Origin: Chitinolyticbacter meiyuanensis | Lineage (GTDB): Bacteria > Pseudomonadota > Gammaproteobacteria > Burkholderiales > Chitinibacteraceae | DNA length: 64,000 bases | Direction: 5' to 3' | Assembly: GCF_008033135.1 (NCBI RefSeq) | Contig: NZ_CP041335.1 | Span: 2,733,925 to 2,797,924, forward strand | In this document: positions 40,104-49,837 of the stretch, piece after piece | How positions within the stretch are numbered: position 1 is the stretch's first letter | Layout: each line of letters starts with the position of its first letter | Program-made: the position numbers and the translations under genes | The notes under the pieces: generated by a model | The model's input: only the letters and a program-made list of their open reading frames with translations | What the model was told of the DNA's origin: nothing | Database searches by the model: none

Positions 40104-42737
40104 ATGAAAACCGCCGAGATTCGCCAGCAGTTCCTCGCCTTCTTCGCTTCCAAGCAGCATCAGGTTGTCGCCTCCAGCCCGCTGGTACCGGGCAACGACC
40201 CGACCATCATGTTCACGGTGGCCGGCATGGTGCAGTTCAAGGACTGTTTCCTCGGCAAGGAAAAGCGCAGCTACACCCGTGCCGCCACCAGCCAGAAATG
40301 CCTGCGCGCGGGCGGCAAGCACAACGATCTCGAGAACGTCGGCTACACCGCGCGCCACCATACCTTCTTCGAGATGCTGGGCAACTTCAGCTTCGGCGAC
40401 TATTTCAAGCGCAATGCCATCGCTTACGCCTGGGAATTCCTGACCAGCCCCGATTGGCTCGCCATCCCGGCCGAGAAGCTGATGGTCACCGTCTACGCCT
40501 CGGATGACGAAGCCTACGACATCTGGCACACCGTGGTCGGCCTGCCCGTCGAGCGCATTGTGCGCATTGGCGACAACAAGGGCGCGCCGTACGCATCCGA
40601 CAACTTCTGGACCATGGGTGACACCGGCCCGTGCGGCCCGTGTACCGAAATCTTCTACGACCATGGCCCATCCGTGGCCGGCGGCCCTCCTGGCTCGCCC
40701 GATGAAGACGGCGACCGCTTCATGGAGATCTGGAACAACGTGTTCATGCAGTTCAACCGGGATGAAACCGGCACGCTGCATCCGTTGCCCAAGCCCTCGG
40801 TCGACACCGGCATGGGGCTGGAGCGCATTTCCACCGTGCTGCAAGGCGTGAAGTCCAACTACGAGACCGACATCCTCGCCGAGCTGGTGAAGGCCGCCGC
40901 GCGCGAGACCGGCGTGGCCTACACGCAGGATGCGCCGTCGCTGAAGGTGATCGCCGACCACATCCGCGCCTGTGCCTTCCTCGTCGCCGACGGCGTGCTG
41001 CCGTCCAACGAAGGCCGCGGCTACGTGCTGCGCCGTATCATCCGTCGCGCGGTGCGCCACGGCTACAAGCTCGGTCAGAAGGGCCTGTTCTTCCACAAGC
41101 TGGTGGCCGACCTCGCCCGCGTGATGGGCGATGCCTACCCGCAACTGGTCGACGGCCAGCAACGCATCACCGAGGCACTGAAGGCCGAGGAAGAGCAGTT
41201 CGCCCGCACACTCGACATCGGCATGGCGCTGCTCGAAAAGTCACTCGAGGGCGGCAAGACCACGCTCGATGGCAAGACCGCGTTCACGCTGCACAGCACC
41301 TACGGCTTCCCGATCGACCTGACCGCCGATATCTGCCGCGAGCGCAACCTTGAGCTCGACATGGTCGGCTACGAGCGCGAACTCGCCGCCGAGCAGGAAC
41401 GCGGCCGCGCGGCAGGCAACTTCAAGATGACCTCCGGCCTCGCCTACGACGGCGACGCTTCCGAATTCCACGGCTACAGCGAAGTGAGCCGCGACGCCAC
41501 CGTGCTGGCGCTCTACAAGGGCAACGAGCAGGTGCAAACACTCGCCGCCGGCGACGAAGGCGTGGTCGTGCTCGACCACACGCCGTTCTACGCCGAATCG
41601 GGCGGCCAGGTCGGCGACGTCGGCACCATCTCAGCTGCAGGTGGCCTCGGTGCGCTCTTTGACGTGACCGACACGCAGAAGGTGAAATCCGACGTATTTG
41701 GCCACCAGGGGCGTCTGGCCAGCGGCACGCTCAAGGTGGGTGACGCGGTGGCCGCAACTATCGACCTGCACAAACGCCACGCCACCCAGCGCAACCACAG
41801 CGCCACGCACTTGCTGCACTCGGCGCTGCGCGAGGTGCTGGGCCAGCATGTCGAGCAGAAGGGCTCGCTGGTGACGGCCGAGCGTACCCGCTTCGACTTC
41901 AGCCATCCCAAGCCGCTGACGGCCGAGGAAATCGCCCGCATCGAATCGGTGGTCAACCACGCCATCCTCGCCAACACCGCGGTCGACGTCGCCCACATGA
42001 GCTACGACGACGCGATCAAGGCCGGCGCCATGGCGCTGTTCGGCGAGAAGTACGGCGATGAAGTGCGCGTCTTGAAGATGGGCGAATTCTCCACCGAACT
42101 GTGCGGCGGTACCCACGTTGGCCGCACCGGCGATATTGGCCTGTTCAAGGTCATCGGCGAAGGCGGTGTCGCCGCCGGCATCCGCCGTGTCGAGGCCACC
42201 ACCGGCGAAGGCGCGCTGGCCTTGGTACAGGCGCAGGAATCCGAACTGAAGGCCGCAGCCGAAATCGTGCAGGCGCAGCCAGGCGAATTGCTCAGCAAGC
42301 TGGAACGGCTGCAGGCGGAACTCAAGGCCGCGCAGAAGGAAACCCAGGCGCTCAAGAGCCAGATGGCCTTCACCCAGCTTGATAGCCTGCTGGGCGTCGG
42401 CCTGCGTACCATCAACGGCGTGAAGTGCGTCGGCAGCGTGGTCGACGGCGTCGATGCCGGCACGCTGCGCGAGATGAGCGACAAGCTGATGGATCGCCTG
42501 GAAAGCGGTGTGGCCCTGCTCGCCGCCACCGGCGATGGCAAGATCAGCCTGATTGCCCGCGTCTCCAAGGACCTGACCGGCAAGGTAAAGGCCGGCGAAC
42601 TCGTCAACGTGGCGGCCCAACTGGTCGGTGGCAAGGGCGGCGGCCGGCCGGATATGGCCCAGGCTGGCGGCACCCAGCCGGAAAACCTGAAGGCTGCGCT
42701 GGAAGCCGCGGCCGAATGGCTGGCGACCAAACTCTAA
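40104..42737 (+). CDS. alaS: Alanyl-tRNA synthetase
   Basis: 877 residues, normal length. Catalytic domain: '[20 protein letters not shown]' (class II motif 1 region), '[20 protein letters not shown]' (motif 2), '[14 protein letters not shown]' (motif 3). The editing domain has '[18 protein letters not shown]' and '[13 protein letters not shown]' with the zinc/editing ligands (HxxxH and CxxxH). The C-terminal C-Ala domain has '[19 protein letters not shown]'. It charges tRNA-Ala and hydrolyses mischarged Ser or Gly. Monocistronic, with a strong terminator right after. Coding for an essential enzyme argues against this being an island. Confidence 0.98.
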   Translation: MKTAEIRQQFLAFFASKQHQVVASSPLVPGNDPTIMFTVAGMVQFKDCFLGKEKRSYTRAATSQKCLRAGGKHNDLENVGYTARHHTFFEMLGNFSFGDYFKRNAIAYAWEFLTSPDWLAIPAEKLMVTVYASDDEAYDIWHTVVGLPVERIVRIGDNKGAPYASDNFWTMGDTGPCGPCTEIFYDHGPSVAGGPPGSPDEDGDRFMEIWNNVFMQFNRDETGTLHPLPKPSVDTGMGLERISTVLQGVKSNYETDILAELVKAAARETGVAYTQDAPSLKVIADHIRACAFLVADGVLPSNEGRGYVLRRIIRRAVRHGYKLGQKGLFFHKLVADLARVMGDAYPQLVDGQQRITEALKAEEEQFARTLDIGMALLEKSLEGGKTTLDGKTAFTLHSTYGFPIDLTADICRERNLELDMVGYERELAAEQERGRAAGNFKMTSGLAYDGDASEFHGYSEVSRDATVLALYKGNEQVQTLAAGDEGVVVLDHTPFYAESGGQVGDVGTISAAGGLGALFDVTDTQKVKSDVFGHQGRLASGTLKVGDAVAATIDLHKRHATQRNHSATHLLHSALREVLGQHVEQKGSLVTAERTRFDFSHPKPLTAEEIARIESVVNHAILANTAVDVAHMSYDDAIKAGAMALFGEKYGDEVRVLKMGEFSTELCGGTHVGRTGDIGLFKVIGEGGVAAGIRRVEATTGEGALALVQAQESELKAAAEIVQAQPGELLSKLERLQAELKAAQKETQALKSQMAFTQLDSLLGVGLRTINGVKCVGSVVDGVDAGTLREMSDKLMDRLESGVALLAATGDGKISLIARVSKDLTGKVKAGELVNVAAQLVGGKGGGRPDMAQAGGTQPENLKAALEAAAEWLATKL

Positions 42738-42754
42738 GCAATCGCGCAACACCG

Positions 42755-42779
42755 AGCCGGCCTTTGGGCCGGCTTTTTC
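42755..42779 (+). terminator. Rho-independent terminator after alaS
   Basis: AGCCGGCC (42755-42762) pairs with GGCCGGCT (42767-42774) around the loop TTTG, then TTTTTCA. It is 17 bp past the stop codon. Confidence 0.92.
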
Positions 42780-42791
42780 ATTGGACAACGC

Positions 42792-43070
42792 ATGACCGAC
42801 CTCACCAAGCCGGCATTGCCGGCCGGCCGTTACCGCCACTACAAGGGCAAGGACTACGAAGTGCTCGACCTGGTGCGCCACAGCGAGACGGAGGAGTGGC
42901 TGGTGCTCTATCGCACGCTGTACGGCGACCTCGGACTGTGGGTACGGCCTTACGCGATGTTCACCGGCGAGGTGAGCGTGGACGGTGTTGCCCAGCCACG
43001 CTTTGCCTACGCTGGCCCGCCGCTCAGCGCGGTGCCGTCAGCACCTGATACGCCGGCAATGCCAGCCTGA
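42792..43070 (+). CDS. DUF1653 family protein
   Basis: 92 residues. The single DUF1653 domain is recognisable: 'LPAGRYRHYKGKDYEVLDLV', 'RHSETEEWLVLYRTLYGDLG' and 'LWVRPYAMFTGEVSVDG'. The family is widespread in bacteria, small and cytosolic, of unknown function; a KH-like or nucleic-acid-binding role has not been shown. The last 47 bp overlap the convergent serine hydrolase gene. The C-terminal 'PSAPDTPAMPA' tail lies in that overlap and is probably not conserved. Confidence 0.85.
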   Translation: MTDLTKPALPAGRYRHYKGKDYEVLDLVRHSETEEWLVLYRTLYGDLGLWVRPYAMFTGEVSVDGVAQPRFAYAGPPLSAVPSAPDTPAMPA

Positions 43071-44157
43071 AGTAGACCTCCAGCAAGTCGGACGCGCTGT
43101 GCGCGGCAACGATGACAAGATCGCGCTCGGGAAAGTACAGCGTGGCGCCGGCGTAGCCGGCGGTCGAGCCGCCATGCCCCCAGAATTCGGTGCCATCCGG
43201 GAAGCGATAGCGCTCCAGGCCCAGGCCATAGCCATATTCGAACTCGCCACGCGGCTCGGCCGGTACCACGGCCTTCATGCTCGCCAGCGTCGCCGGGTCG
43301 CGAAACAGTTCGCCACGCAACAACGCGCGGGTGAAGCGGGCCAGCTCGGTGGTCGTGGTGATCATCGCATGCCCGCCAGCGGCACCCGCCATCGACGGAT
43401 CGACTCGCGAAATGTCGTGCAGCACCCCGGCCTCGTCCGGTACGTAGCCACGCAGATAGGGCTCGGCGATGCTGATGTCGCCCGGCTCCGGCAGGCGGGT
43501 ATCGGCAAGCTGCAGCGGGAGCAGGATGCGCTGGCGTATCGCGTGCCGCCAGCTCTCGCCAGTGGCCTGCTCGATGATCAGCCCCAACAACACGTAGTTG
43601 GTGTTGGAATAGGCATGTGCGCCGGGCGGCTGTTGCGCGCGGGCCGCCGCCAGATCGATGAAGCCCTGGGATGACCAGATGCGCTGCGGATCGCCGGCAG
43701 CAGCCAGTTCCAGCTCCGGACTGTCGAACTCCGGCAGGCCGCTGGTGTGGTTCAGCAGCTGCCTCACCGTGATGTCAGCACGGTATCGCAGGCCGGCGAT
43801 CACCGCGTCGGGCAGCACCATAGGCAGGGGGGCATCCAGACCGAATTTCCCTTCCTCGACCAGCTGCAGCACCACCGTGGCAACCAGGGTCTTGACCATG
43901 CTGCCGGCACGGATGCGGTCGTTCGGCCCGGCCGGTTGCGCAACGGCGATATCGCGCAAGCCGGCAGCCAGCCGGTAGCTGCCATTGGGGCCTGCCGCAT
44001 AGAGCTGCGCCGCCGGCACGGTCGGGCCAACGGCGTCGACCAGTATCTTCTGCAGCTCGGCGAGTGCGTCGGGCTCCGGCGGCGGGGAAGCATCGTTGCA
44101 GGCAGTCAGCAATAGACAACCGATGAACAGGGTGGACTTGAGCAAAGCGCGCAGCAT
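43024..44157 (-). CDS. Beta-lactamase-family serine hydrolase lipoprotein (class C/PBP-like)
   Basis: 377 residues with a lipoprotein signal (MLRALLKSTLFIGCLLLTAC, lipobox LTAC). The serine beta-lactamase/penicillin-binding fold shows 'IRAGSMVKTLVATVVLQLVE' (SxxK, here SMVK), 'PPGAHAYSNTNYVLLGLIIE' (YxN) and 'EFWGHGGSTAGYAGATLYFP' (HGG in place of KTG). This layout is typical of esterases, D-aminopeptidases and peptidoglycan carboxypeptidases of the AmpC-like group, and not evidence of drug resistance. Likely periplasmic, anchored to a membrane. It is divergent from a response regulator gene (119-bp gap). Confidence 0.88.
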   Translation of the reverse strand: MLRALLKSTLFIGCLLLTACNDASPPPEPDALAELQKILVDAVGPTVPAAQLYAAGPNGSYRLAAGLRDIAVAQPAGPNDRIRAGSMVKTLVATVVLQLVEEGKFGLDAPLPMVLPDAVIAGLRYRADITVRQLLNHTSGLPEFDSPELELAAAGDPQRIWSSQGFIDLAAARAQQPPGAHAYSNTNYVLLGLIIEQATGESWRHAIRQRILLPLQLADTRLPEPGDISIAEPYLRGYVPDEAGVLHDISRVDPSMAGAAGGHAMITTTTELARFTRALLRGELFRDPATLASMKAVVPAEPRGEFEYGYGLGLERYRFPDGTEFWGHGGSTAGYAGATLYFPERDLVIVAAHSASDLLEVYFRLALPAYQVLTAPR

Positions 44158-44276
44158 GGGCAGTCTCCAGGGCGGTGGGGAAACGATGCAGGCCGTGGCG
44201 CTGCACCGATCCGCTCATTGGAAACGCCCCAAGCTTTGCAAATGCTGAGGGCCGAGCCCTGCATACCGGAGCTGTC

Positions 44277-44945
44277 ATGCATCTGCTGCTGATCGAAGAC
44301 GATCTGGAACTCGGCGCCGCGCTGCAACACGCCCTCGTCGCGCGCGGTTTCAGCAGCGAATGGCTGCGCCATGCCGCCGATGCAATCCGCTGGCTGGACA
44401 ACGCCAAGGCAAGCGCCGCCTGCATCTGCGCGGTGCTGGACCTGGGCCTGCCCGATGGCGACGGGCTGGCCGTGCTCGCCACTTGGCGGCGGCGTCGCCT
44501 CACCCTGCCAGTGATCGTGCTGACGGCACGGGATGCCGTGGCCGACCGCGTGGCCGGGCTCGATGCCGGCGCCGATGATTACGTGGTCAAGCCGGTAGCG
44601 CCGGAGGAGCTGGTCGCACGCATCCTCGCCGTCACCCGCCGGGCCAGCGGCCAGACCTCTGGGCGCTGGACCGTGGGCGCGCTGCAGATCGATCCGGGGC
44701 GGCGCGAAGTCTGGCGTGACGGAGAACCGGTGGCGCTGTCGCGCCGTGAATTCGACATCGTGGCCGAGCTCGCACGTCAGCCCGGCCACGTGGTGCCCAA
44801 GCATCGGCTGGCCAGCGCACTGGTACCGCTGGGCGATCCGCTGGATTTCAACGCCATCGAATTCCATGTGCACCGGCTGCGGCGCAAGCTCGGCGAGGAC
44901 TGCATCCAGACCGTGCGCGGCGTCGGCTACCGGATGGCCGACTGA
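44277..44945 (+). CDS. OmpR/PhoB-family response regulator (QseB/TctD-like)
   Basis: 222 residues. Receiver domain 'MHLLLIEDDLELGAALQHAL' with acidic E7-D9, phosphorylation Asp in 'CAVLDLGLPDGDG', 'VIVLTARDAVADRVAGLDAG' and the Lys in 'DYVVKPVAPEELVAR'. The winged-helix output has 'EVWRDGEPVALSRREFDIVA' and 'FNAIEFHVHRLRRKLGEDCI' then 'QTVRGVGYRM'. It regulates genes in response to the downstream kinase. GGAG precedes the ATG by about 6 nt. Its stop overlaps the kinase start (TGATG), so the two are coupled. The divergent serine hydrolase gene is a possible target. Confidence 0.94.
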   Translation: MHLLLIEDDLELGAALQHALVARGFSSEWLRHAADAIRWLDNAKASAACICAVLDLGLPDGDGLAVLATWRRRRLTLPVIVLTARDAVADRVAGLDAGADDYVVKPVAPEELVARILAVTRRASGQTSGRWTVGALQIDPGRREVWRDGEPVALSRREFDIVAELARQPGHVVPKHRLASALVPLGDPLDFNAIEFHVHRLRRKLGEDCIQTVRGVGYRMAD

Positions 44946-46306
44946 TGTGGCGGCCATCGATCGCCCGTCGGCTGTTCCTGATCCTGCTGCTGGCCTACGG
45001 CACGGTGTGGCTGGGCATTTACGCGCTGGGGCTCTACTTGATGCAGCACGCCATCTCGGGGCAGTTCGACCAGGACCTGGTCGATCTGGCAACAGCCGTG
45101 CAGCAAGTCACAGCCCGGTCGACCGATCCAGCTACCTTGCGCACAGCGCTGGCCGGCAGCGATGCCTTGCTGGCGCAGTACCAGCGCTCTGGCAATGTGC
45201 AGCCGGGATTTTTCGGCTACACCGTACGCGACGCCGCAGGACGGCTGATCGCCCACTACGGTCCGCCCCGCCCTGCGATTGGGCGCGATGGCTTCTTCGA
45301 TGTCGCCGGCGAAGCCGCCTGGCGCGGTTATGGGTTGCCTGCCGCCCAAGGGCGCTATCGCATCGAGGTGAGCCAGAGCGTGGCCAGCCGACGGGCGCAG
45401 TACCACGACGTGATGCTCAGCCCGGCTGCGCTGCTGCTGTTCGCCGCCGGATTGCCGATGTTGTTCCTGCCGGCCTGGATCGCGGTACGTAGCGGCCTGC
45501 AACCATTGCGCCAACTGGCAAGCGAATTGGTGCAACGGCCGCCCGACAGCACCGCACCACTCGCCGCGCCGCCGGTCTACGCCGAGCTGGTACCGCTTGC
45601 GACCAGCCTGGACACGGCGCTATCGCGGCTGGCGGCGCAATTGCAGCGTGAGCGCGCGCTGCTGGCCGATGCCGCGCACGAGCTGCGTACACCGCTTGCC
45701 GTCGTCACCACCCAGGCCGATGCGCTGATCCATGCCGCGGATGAAGCGGCGCGAGAGGCGGCCATCCAGCGGCTGCGCCACGGCCTGGCACGCGCCGCAC
45801 GGCTGGTGCAGCAGTTGCTGGCGCTGGCCCGGCTCGACGCAGGTATTGCCACCGACACCTCTCGCGCCGACCTCGCAGACCTCGTGCGCGATACGCTGGC
45901 CGCACATGCGGCAGAAGCGGCGACGCGCGGCATCGCGCTCAGCTATCGCGGGCCGGACCAGCTGCCGCTCGCTGCGCCGCTGCAGGCCCTCGAATCCATC
46001 GTCGACAACCTCGTTGGCAACGCGGTACGGCATGGCCGCGACGGCGGCACGGTGGAGGTGACCGTGACCCAGCCCGGGCGGCAAATCCGCTTGACGGTGT
46101 GCGACGACGGGCCAGGCATCCCGCTGGCCGAGCGCGAGCGCCTGTTCGAACGCTTCGCTCGCGGCCGCTGCGCCACGGCCAGCGGGTCCGGGCTGGGACT
46201 CGCCATCGTCGCCTCGGCCGCACGCACGCTCGATGCCAGCATCATCGTCAATGACGGTGCCGACGGGCGAGGCACTGCGATCACCGTCCACTGGCCATCC
46301 GCCTGA
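44945..46306 (+). CDS. Two-component sensor histidine kinase (QseC/TctE-like)
   Basis: 453 residues. Two membrane helices (about residues 10-35 and 160-180) flank a periplasmic region of about 125 residues. A linker precedes the H-box 'LLADAAHELRTPLAVVTTQA' (phospho-His). The catalytic domain has N-box 'ESIVDNLVGNAVRHGRDGG', G1 'VCDDGPGIPLAERERLFERF' and G2 'GSGLGLAIVASAARTLDASI'. It phosphorylates the coupled response regulator. The size and layout resemble TctE/QseC kinases, but the signal is unknown. Confidence 0.94.
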   Translation: MWRPSIARRLFLILLLAYGTVWLGIYALGLYLMQHAISGQFDQDLVDLATAVQQVTARSTDPATLRTALAGSDALLAQYQRSGNVQPGFFGYTVRDAAGRLIAHYGPPRPAIGRDGFFDVAGEAAWRGYGLPAAQGRYRIEVSQSVASRRAQYHDVMLSPAALLLFAAGLPMLFLPAWIAVRSGLQPLRQLASELVQRPPDSTAPLAAPPVYAELVPLATSLDTALSRLAAQLQRERALLADAAHELRTPLAVVTTQADALIHAADEAAREAAIQRLRHGLARAARLVQQLLALARLDAGIATDTSRADLADLVRDTLAAHAAEAATRGIALSYRGPDQLPLAAPLQALESIVDNLVGNAVRHGRDGGTVEVTVTQPGRQIRLTVCDDGPGIPLAERERLFERFARGRCATASGSGLGLAIVASAARTLDASIIVNDGADGRGTAITVHWPSA

Positions 46307-46413
46307 CCGGCAAAACCAGCCGCTCACCGCGCGGCGCAACGCGTGCCGCCTGCCGGCTGGACCGCCCGGCGAGGTGGTGCGACGATGCATGCAATCCCCA
46401 CTACGCTTGCACC

Positions 46414-46713
46414 ATGAGCCTGCCCTACCCCATCGTGCTGACCCCCGTCGACGAGATCGGCGGCATTCCCTTCTCCGTCGAGCTGGAAGATGGTCGCGTG
46501 GTCGACTGCTTCATCAGCATCGATGCGCTGACCAGCAACTTCACCGCCTGCGACAGCAAGGAAGGCCGCATCCGCACGCTGCAATCGCGCACGCTGTTCA
46601 CCCGGCTGGTGCGCGAGCGCGTGGCCGCGGGTGACGAAGAGCCGGTCTATCTCAACTACGCCGTGGTGTTCGGCTACCTGTCGCGCAACCCCACGTTGCC
46701 CAAGACCGAATAG
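46414..46713 (+). CDS. Small conserved-looking protein (possibly DUF1488-like)
   Basis: 99 residues, no signal peptide. It reads 'VDEIGGIPFSVELEDGRVVD' then 'CFISIDALTSNFTACDSKEG' and 'LYNYAVVFGYLSRNPT'-like 'VYLNYAVVFGYLSRNPTLPK' at the end. The 'F.V...G..V.C.IS..AL' pattern is similar to DUF1488, but I am not sure. It follows the histidine kinase by about 107 bp in the same direction. Codon use resembles its neighbours. Function unknown. Confidence 0.6.
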   Translation: MSLPYPIVLTPVDEIGGIPFSVELEDGRVVDCFISIDALTSNFTACDSKEGRIRTLQSRTLFTRLVRERVAAGDEEPVYLNYAVVFGYLSRNPTLPKTE

Positions 46714-46778
46714 CCACCGCGATCCAGCGGGCCGGCAAAGCGCTATCATCGCAGGCCTCCCCAGCACGACCCGCGCCC

Positions 46779-47324
46779 ATGGATCAAGACCTCGTCATTG
46801 CCCGCACCCGCACCTGGCTGGAAAAGGCCGTGATCGGCCTCAACCTCTGCCCGTTCGCCAAGGCGGTGTATGTAAAGGAGCAGGTGCGCTATGTGGTCAG
46901 CAGCGCCCGGCATCTGGACGCCTTCCTCGACGAACTGGAGCACGAGCTGGTGCTGCTGCGCGATAGCGACCCCAAGGCCGTCGACACAACGCTGCTGATC
47001 CACCCCACGCTGTTCGCGGGATTCGACGAGTTCGTCGATGTCATCGCCGCCGGCGAGCGCATCGTGGCCGACCTCGCGCTGGAAGGCGTACTGCAGCTGG
47101 CGCACTTTCACCCGCGCTACCAGTTCGAAGGCAGCGCAGCCGACGACATCGCCAACTACACCAACCGTGCGCCCTATCCCACGCTGCATCTGCTACGTGA
47201 GGACAGCATTGCGCGGGCTACCGCCGCATTTCCCGATCCAGCCGCGATTTTCGAGCGCAACATTGCCGTGTTGCGGGACCTGGGCCTGCCGGGCTGGCAA
47301 AAGCTGTTTCCCGACGCCGACTAG
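46779..47324 (+). CDS. DUF1415 family protein
   Basis: 181 residues. The DUF1415 pattern is clear: 'TRTWLEKAVIGLNLCPFAKA' near the N-terminus, 'TTLLIHPTLFAGFDEFVDVI', 'LEGVLQLAHFHPRYQFEGSA' followed by 'ADDIANYTNRAPYPTLHLLR' and 'EDSIARA'. The conserved 'NLCPFAK' and 'ANYTNRAPYP' may form an active or metal site, but the family's function is not established. It ends 66 bp before copA; the copA promoter lies in that gap. Confidence 0.87.
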   Translation: MDQDLVIARTRTWLEKAVIGLNLCPFAKAVYVKEQVRYVVSSARHLDAFLDELEHELVLLRDSDPKAVDTTLLIHPTLFAGFDEFVDVIAAGERIVADLALEGVLQLAHFHPRYQFEGSAADDIANYTNRAPYPTLHLLREDSIARATAAFPDPAAIFERNIAVLRDLGLPGWQKLFPDAD

Positions 47325-47332
47325 ACAGCCGC

Positions 47333-47378
47333 TTGCGGATATACCCCTACGGGGTTTATTATACCCCCATAAGGTATA
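47333..47378 (+). promoter_or_regulatory. copA promoter with two CsoR-like operators
   Basis: A -35-like TTGCGG (47333-47338) and a -10-like TATTAT (47357-47362) are 18 bp apart. Inverted repeat 1, ATACCCCTACGGGGTTT (47341-47357), fills the spacer. Inverted repeat 2, TATACCCCCATAAGGTATA (47360-47378), covers the -10 and start site. Both match the GC-cored, TA-flanked dyads bound by copper-sensing CsoR repressors, and a CsoR homologue is encoded at the end of this operon. Confidence 0.75.
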
Positions 47379-47390
47379 TGGAGCCCTGCC

Positions 47391-49745
47391 ATGCGCCAGA
47401 GTCTCACCCTGCCGATCACCGGCATGACCTGCGCCGCGTGCGCCACCCGCATCGAGAAGGTGCTGAACCGCCAGCCCGGTGTGGCCGCCTCGGTGAACTT
47501 CGCTACCGAATCGGCGCAGGTCGAGCTGAGCGATGCCGCCACCGTCGACACCGCGGTCGACACCATCCGCAAAGCCGGCTACGACGTGCCGGAATCCACG
47601 CTGACGCTGGCACTGGAAGGCATGACCTGCGCCGCCTGCGCCACCCGCATCGAAAAGGTGCTGAACCGGCTACCCGGCATCAGCGCCAATGTGAACTTCG
47701 CCAGTGAAACGGCGCAGCTGCGCGCGATCGGAACGATAGCCGAAGCGGCGGCCATCGCCGCTGTGGCCAAGGCGGGCTACACCGCCCGCGTGATCCTGCC
47801 GGATCCCCCCTCCGGGCATCATGAGGTGGCGTTGCGCCGCACCCGGCTCGCCTTTGCCGCAGCCGCCGTCCTCACCGCGCCGCTGCTGATCGAGATGGTG
47901 GCGATGTTCGCCGGCTGGCACGAACTGATACCACGCCCATTGCAATGGCTGCTCGCCACCCTGGTGCAGTTCACCGTGGGGCTGCGCTTCTATCGCGGGG
48001 CCTGGCACGCATTGCGCGGCGGTGCCGCCAATATGGACGTGTTGATCGCGCTCGGCACTACCATGGCCTGGGGCTACAGCAGCGTGGTCACCGCGCTGGG
48101 CCTCTCTCACCAACATGTGTATTTCGAGGCCAGCGCTGCGGTGATCACGCTGGTGCTGCTCGGCAAGTGGCTGGAGGCACGTGCCAAGGGCAAGACCGCC
48201 GGGGCGATTGCCGAGCTGCTGGCGCTGCAACCTAAGACCGCCCGCGTGCTGCAGGACGGCCACCCGGTGGAGGTGCCTATCAGCGCGCTGAACGTGGGCG
48301 ACACGGTGATCGTGCGCCACGGCGAGCTGTTGCCGGTGGACGGCACCGTATTGGATGGTCGTGCCGCGGTGAACGAAGCCATGCTGTCCGGCGAATCGCT
48401 GCCGCTCGCCAAGGTGGCCGGCGACAAGGTCTATGCCGGCACCCAGGCAGTGGAAGGCATGCTCACGCTGCGCGCCGATGGTGTAGGCAGTGCCACACAG
48501 CTCGCGGAGATCGTCCGCTTGGTGAGCGAGGCCCAGGGCTCGAAGGCGCCGATCCAGCAACTGGCCGATCGCATTTCCGCCGTGTTCGTGCCGGTGGTGG
48601 TCGCCATTGCCGTGCTCACCTTCGGCGCCACCTGGTGGTGGAGCGGCGAGTTCGCCACCGCGCTGATCCATGCCGTGGCCGTGCTGGTGATCGCCTGCCC
48701 CTGCGCGCTGGGCTTGGCCACGCCGACGGCGGTGATGGTCGGCGTCGGCCTTGGGGCAAAGCGCGGCATCCTGTTCCGCAACGCTACGGCGCTGGAGACC
48801 GCCAGCGAGATCGACGTGCTGATCGTCGACAAGACCGGCACCTTGACCGAAGGCCAGCCCGGCATTGCCACCATCGCCCCGTCGCCCGGCTGGAATGAAG
48901 CACAGGTGCTGCAACTGGCCGCCAGCGCCGAGGCCGGCTCGGAGCATCCATTGGCGCGCGCACTGTTGGCCCGCGCGCAGCAGCAGGGCATCGAATTGCG
49001 GCCAGCGGCTGATTTCGCGGCCGAAGCCGGTGCCGGTATCACGGCCAGCATCGATGGCAAGGCCCTACGCGTCGGCGTGCCTAGCTGGACCGCGGCCTTG
49101 CGCGATGGCGACCAAGCACAGGTGGCGGCGATGTCGGCACATGGCCATACGGTGATCGCGCTGGCGGTTGATGAACAACTGGCCGGGCTGATCGCCATCG
49201 CCGACACCGTCCGTCCCAGCAGCAAGGCCGCGGTGGCCGCACTGCAGGCGCAGGGCGTGCGCGTGGTGATGCTCACCGGCGACAACGCACAAACGGCCGC
49301 TGCCGTGGCACGGGACGTCGGTATCTCCGAATACCGGGCGGGGGTAAAACCCGGCGACAAGGCGGCTGCCATTGCCGAGTTCAAGCAGGATGGACGTCGC
49401 ATCGCGATGGCGGGCGACGGCGTGAACGATGCACCGGCACTGGCCGCCGCCGACGTGGGCTTTGCCATGCGCTCGGGCTCGGACGTGGCGATCGAGGCGG
49501 CGGACATCACGCTGATGCACAACGATCTGACGCACGTCGCCGAAGCGATTTCGCTATCGCGAACCACGCTCGGCAAGATCCGGCAGAACCTGTTCTTCGC
49601 CTTCTTCTACAACGTGTTGGGCATCCCGCTGGCCGCGCTCGGCCTCTTGAGCCCGGTGATTGCCGGTGCGGCCATGGCGGCGAGTTCCTTGTCGGTGGTC
49701 GGCAATGCGCTGCTCTTGCGCCGCTGGAAGGCGCATCGTGACTGA
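47391..49745 (+). CDS. copA: Copper-exporting P1B-type ATPase with two heavy-metal domains
   Basis: 784 residues. Two N-terminal HMA domains, each with 'GMTCAACATRIEKVLNR', carry CxxC at C14/C17 and C80/C83. Then come P-type motifs: 'IACPCALGLATPTAVMVGVG' (CPC transport site), 'LIVDKTGTLTEGQPGI' (phosphorylated Asp), 'MLTGDNAQTAAAVARDVGIS', 'GDGVNDAPALAAADVGFAM'. The near-identical HMA repeats suggest recent duplication. It pumps Cu(I) out of the cytosol. It is the first gene of copA-copZ-csoR. The ATG is 12 bp downstream of the second operator. Confidence 0.96.
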   Translation: MRQSLTLPITGMTCAACATRIEKVLNRQPGVAASVNFATESAQVELSDAATVDTAVDTIRKAGYDVPESTLTLALEGMTCAACATRIEKVLNRLPGISANVNFASETAQLRAIGTIAEAAAIAAVAKAGYTARVILPDPPSGHHEVALRRTRLAFAAAAVLTAPLLIEMVAMFAGWHELIPRPLQWLLATLVQFTVGLRFYRGAWHALRGGAANMDVLIALGTTMAWGYSSVVTALGLSHQHVYFEASAAVITLVLLGKWLEARAKGKTAGAIAELLALQPKTARVLQDGHPVEVPISALNVGDTVIVRHGELLPVDGTVLDGRAAVNEAMLSGESLPLAKVAGDKVYAGTQAVEGMLTLRADGVGSATQLAEIVRLVSEAQGSKAPIQQLADRISAVFVPVVVAIAVLTFGATWWWSGEFATALIHAVAVLVIACPCALGLATPTAVMVGVGLGAKRGILFRNATALETASEIDVLIVDKTGTLTEGQPGIATIAPSPGWNEAQVLQLAASAEAGSEHPLARALLARAQQQGIELRPAADFAAEAGAGITASIDGKALRVGVPSWTAALRDGDQAQVAAMSAHGHTVIALAVDEQLAGLIAIADTVRPSSKAAVAALQAQGVRVVMLTGDNAQTAAAVARDVGISEYRAGVKPGDKAAAIAEFKQDGRRIAMAGDGVNDAPALAAADVGFAMRSGSDVAIEAADITLMHNDLTHVAEAISLSRTTLGKIRQNLFFAFFYNVLGIPLAALGLLSPVIAGAAMAASSLSVVGNALLLRRWKAHRD

Positions 49746-49837
49746 CTGATTCAAGCAGCCGGCGCTGGTCTTGCTGCTTGCGGACAGCACGCCAGCCGTC
49801 ACCGTAGTCGTTTCACATCAACCCGAGGAGCACCATC

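Noticed and set aside
43024..44157. Antibiotic-resistance beta-lactamase
   Set aside because: The SxxK and YxN motifs fit the wider family of esterases and peptidases; the lipoprotein signal and HGG motif give no evidence for drug hydrolysis.
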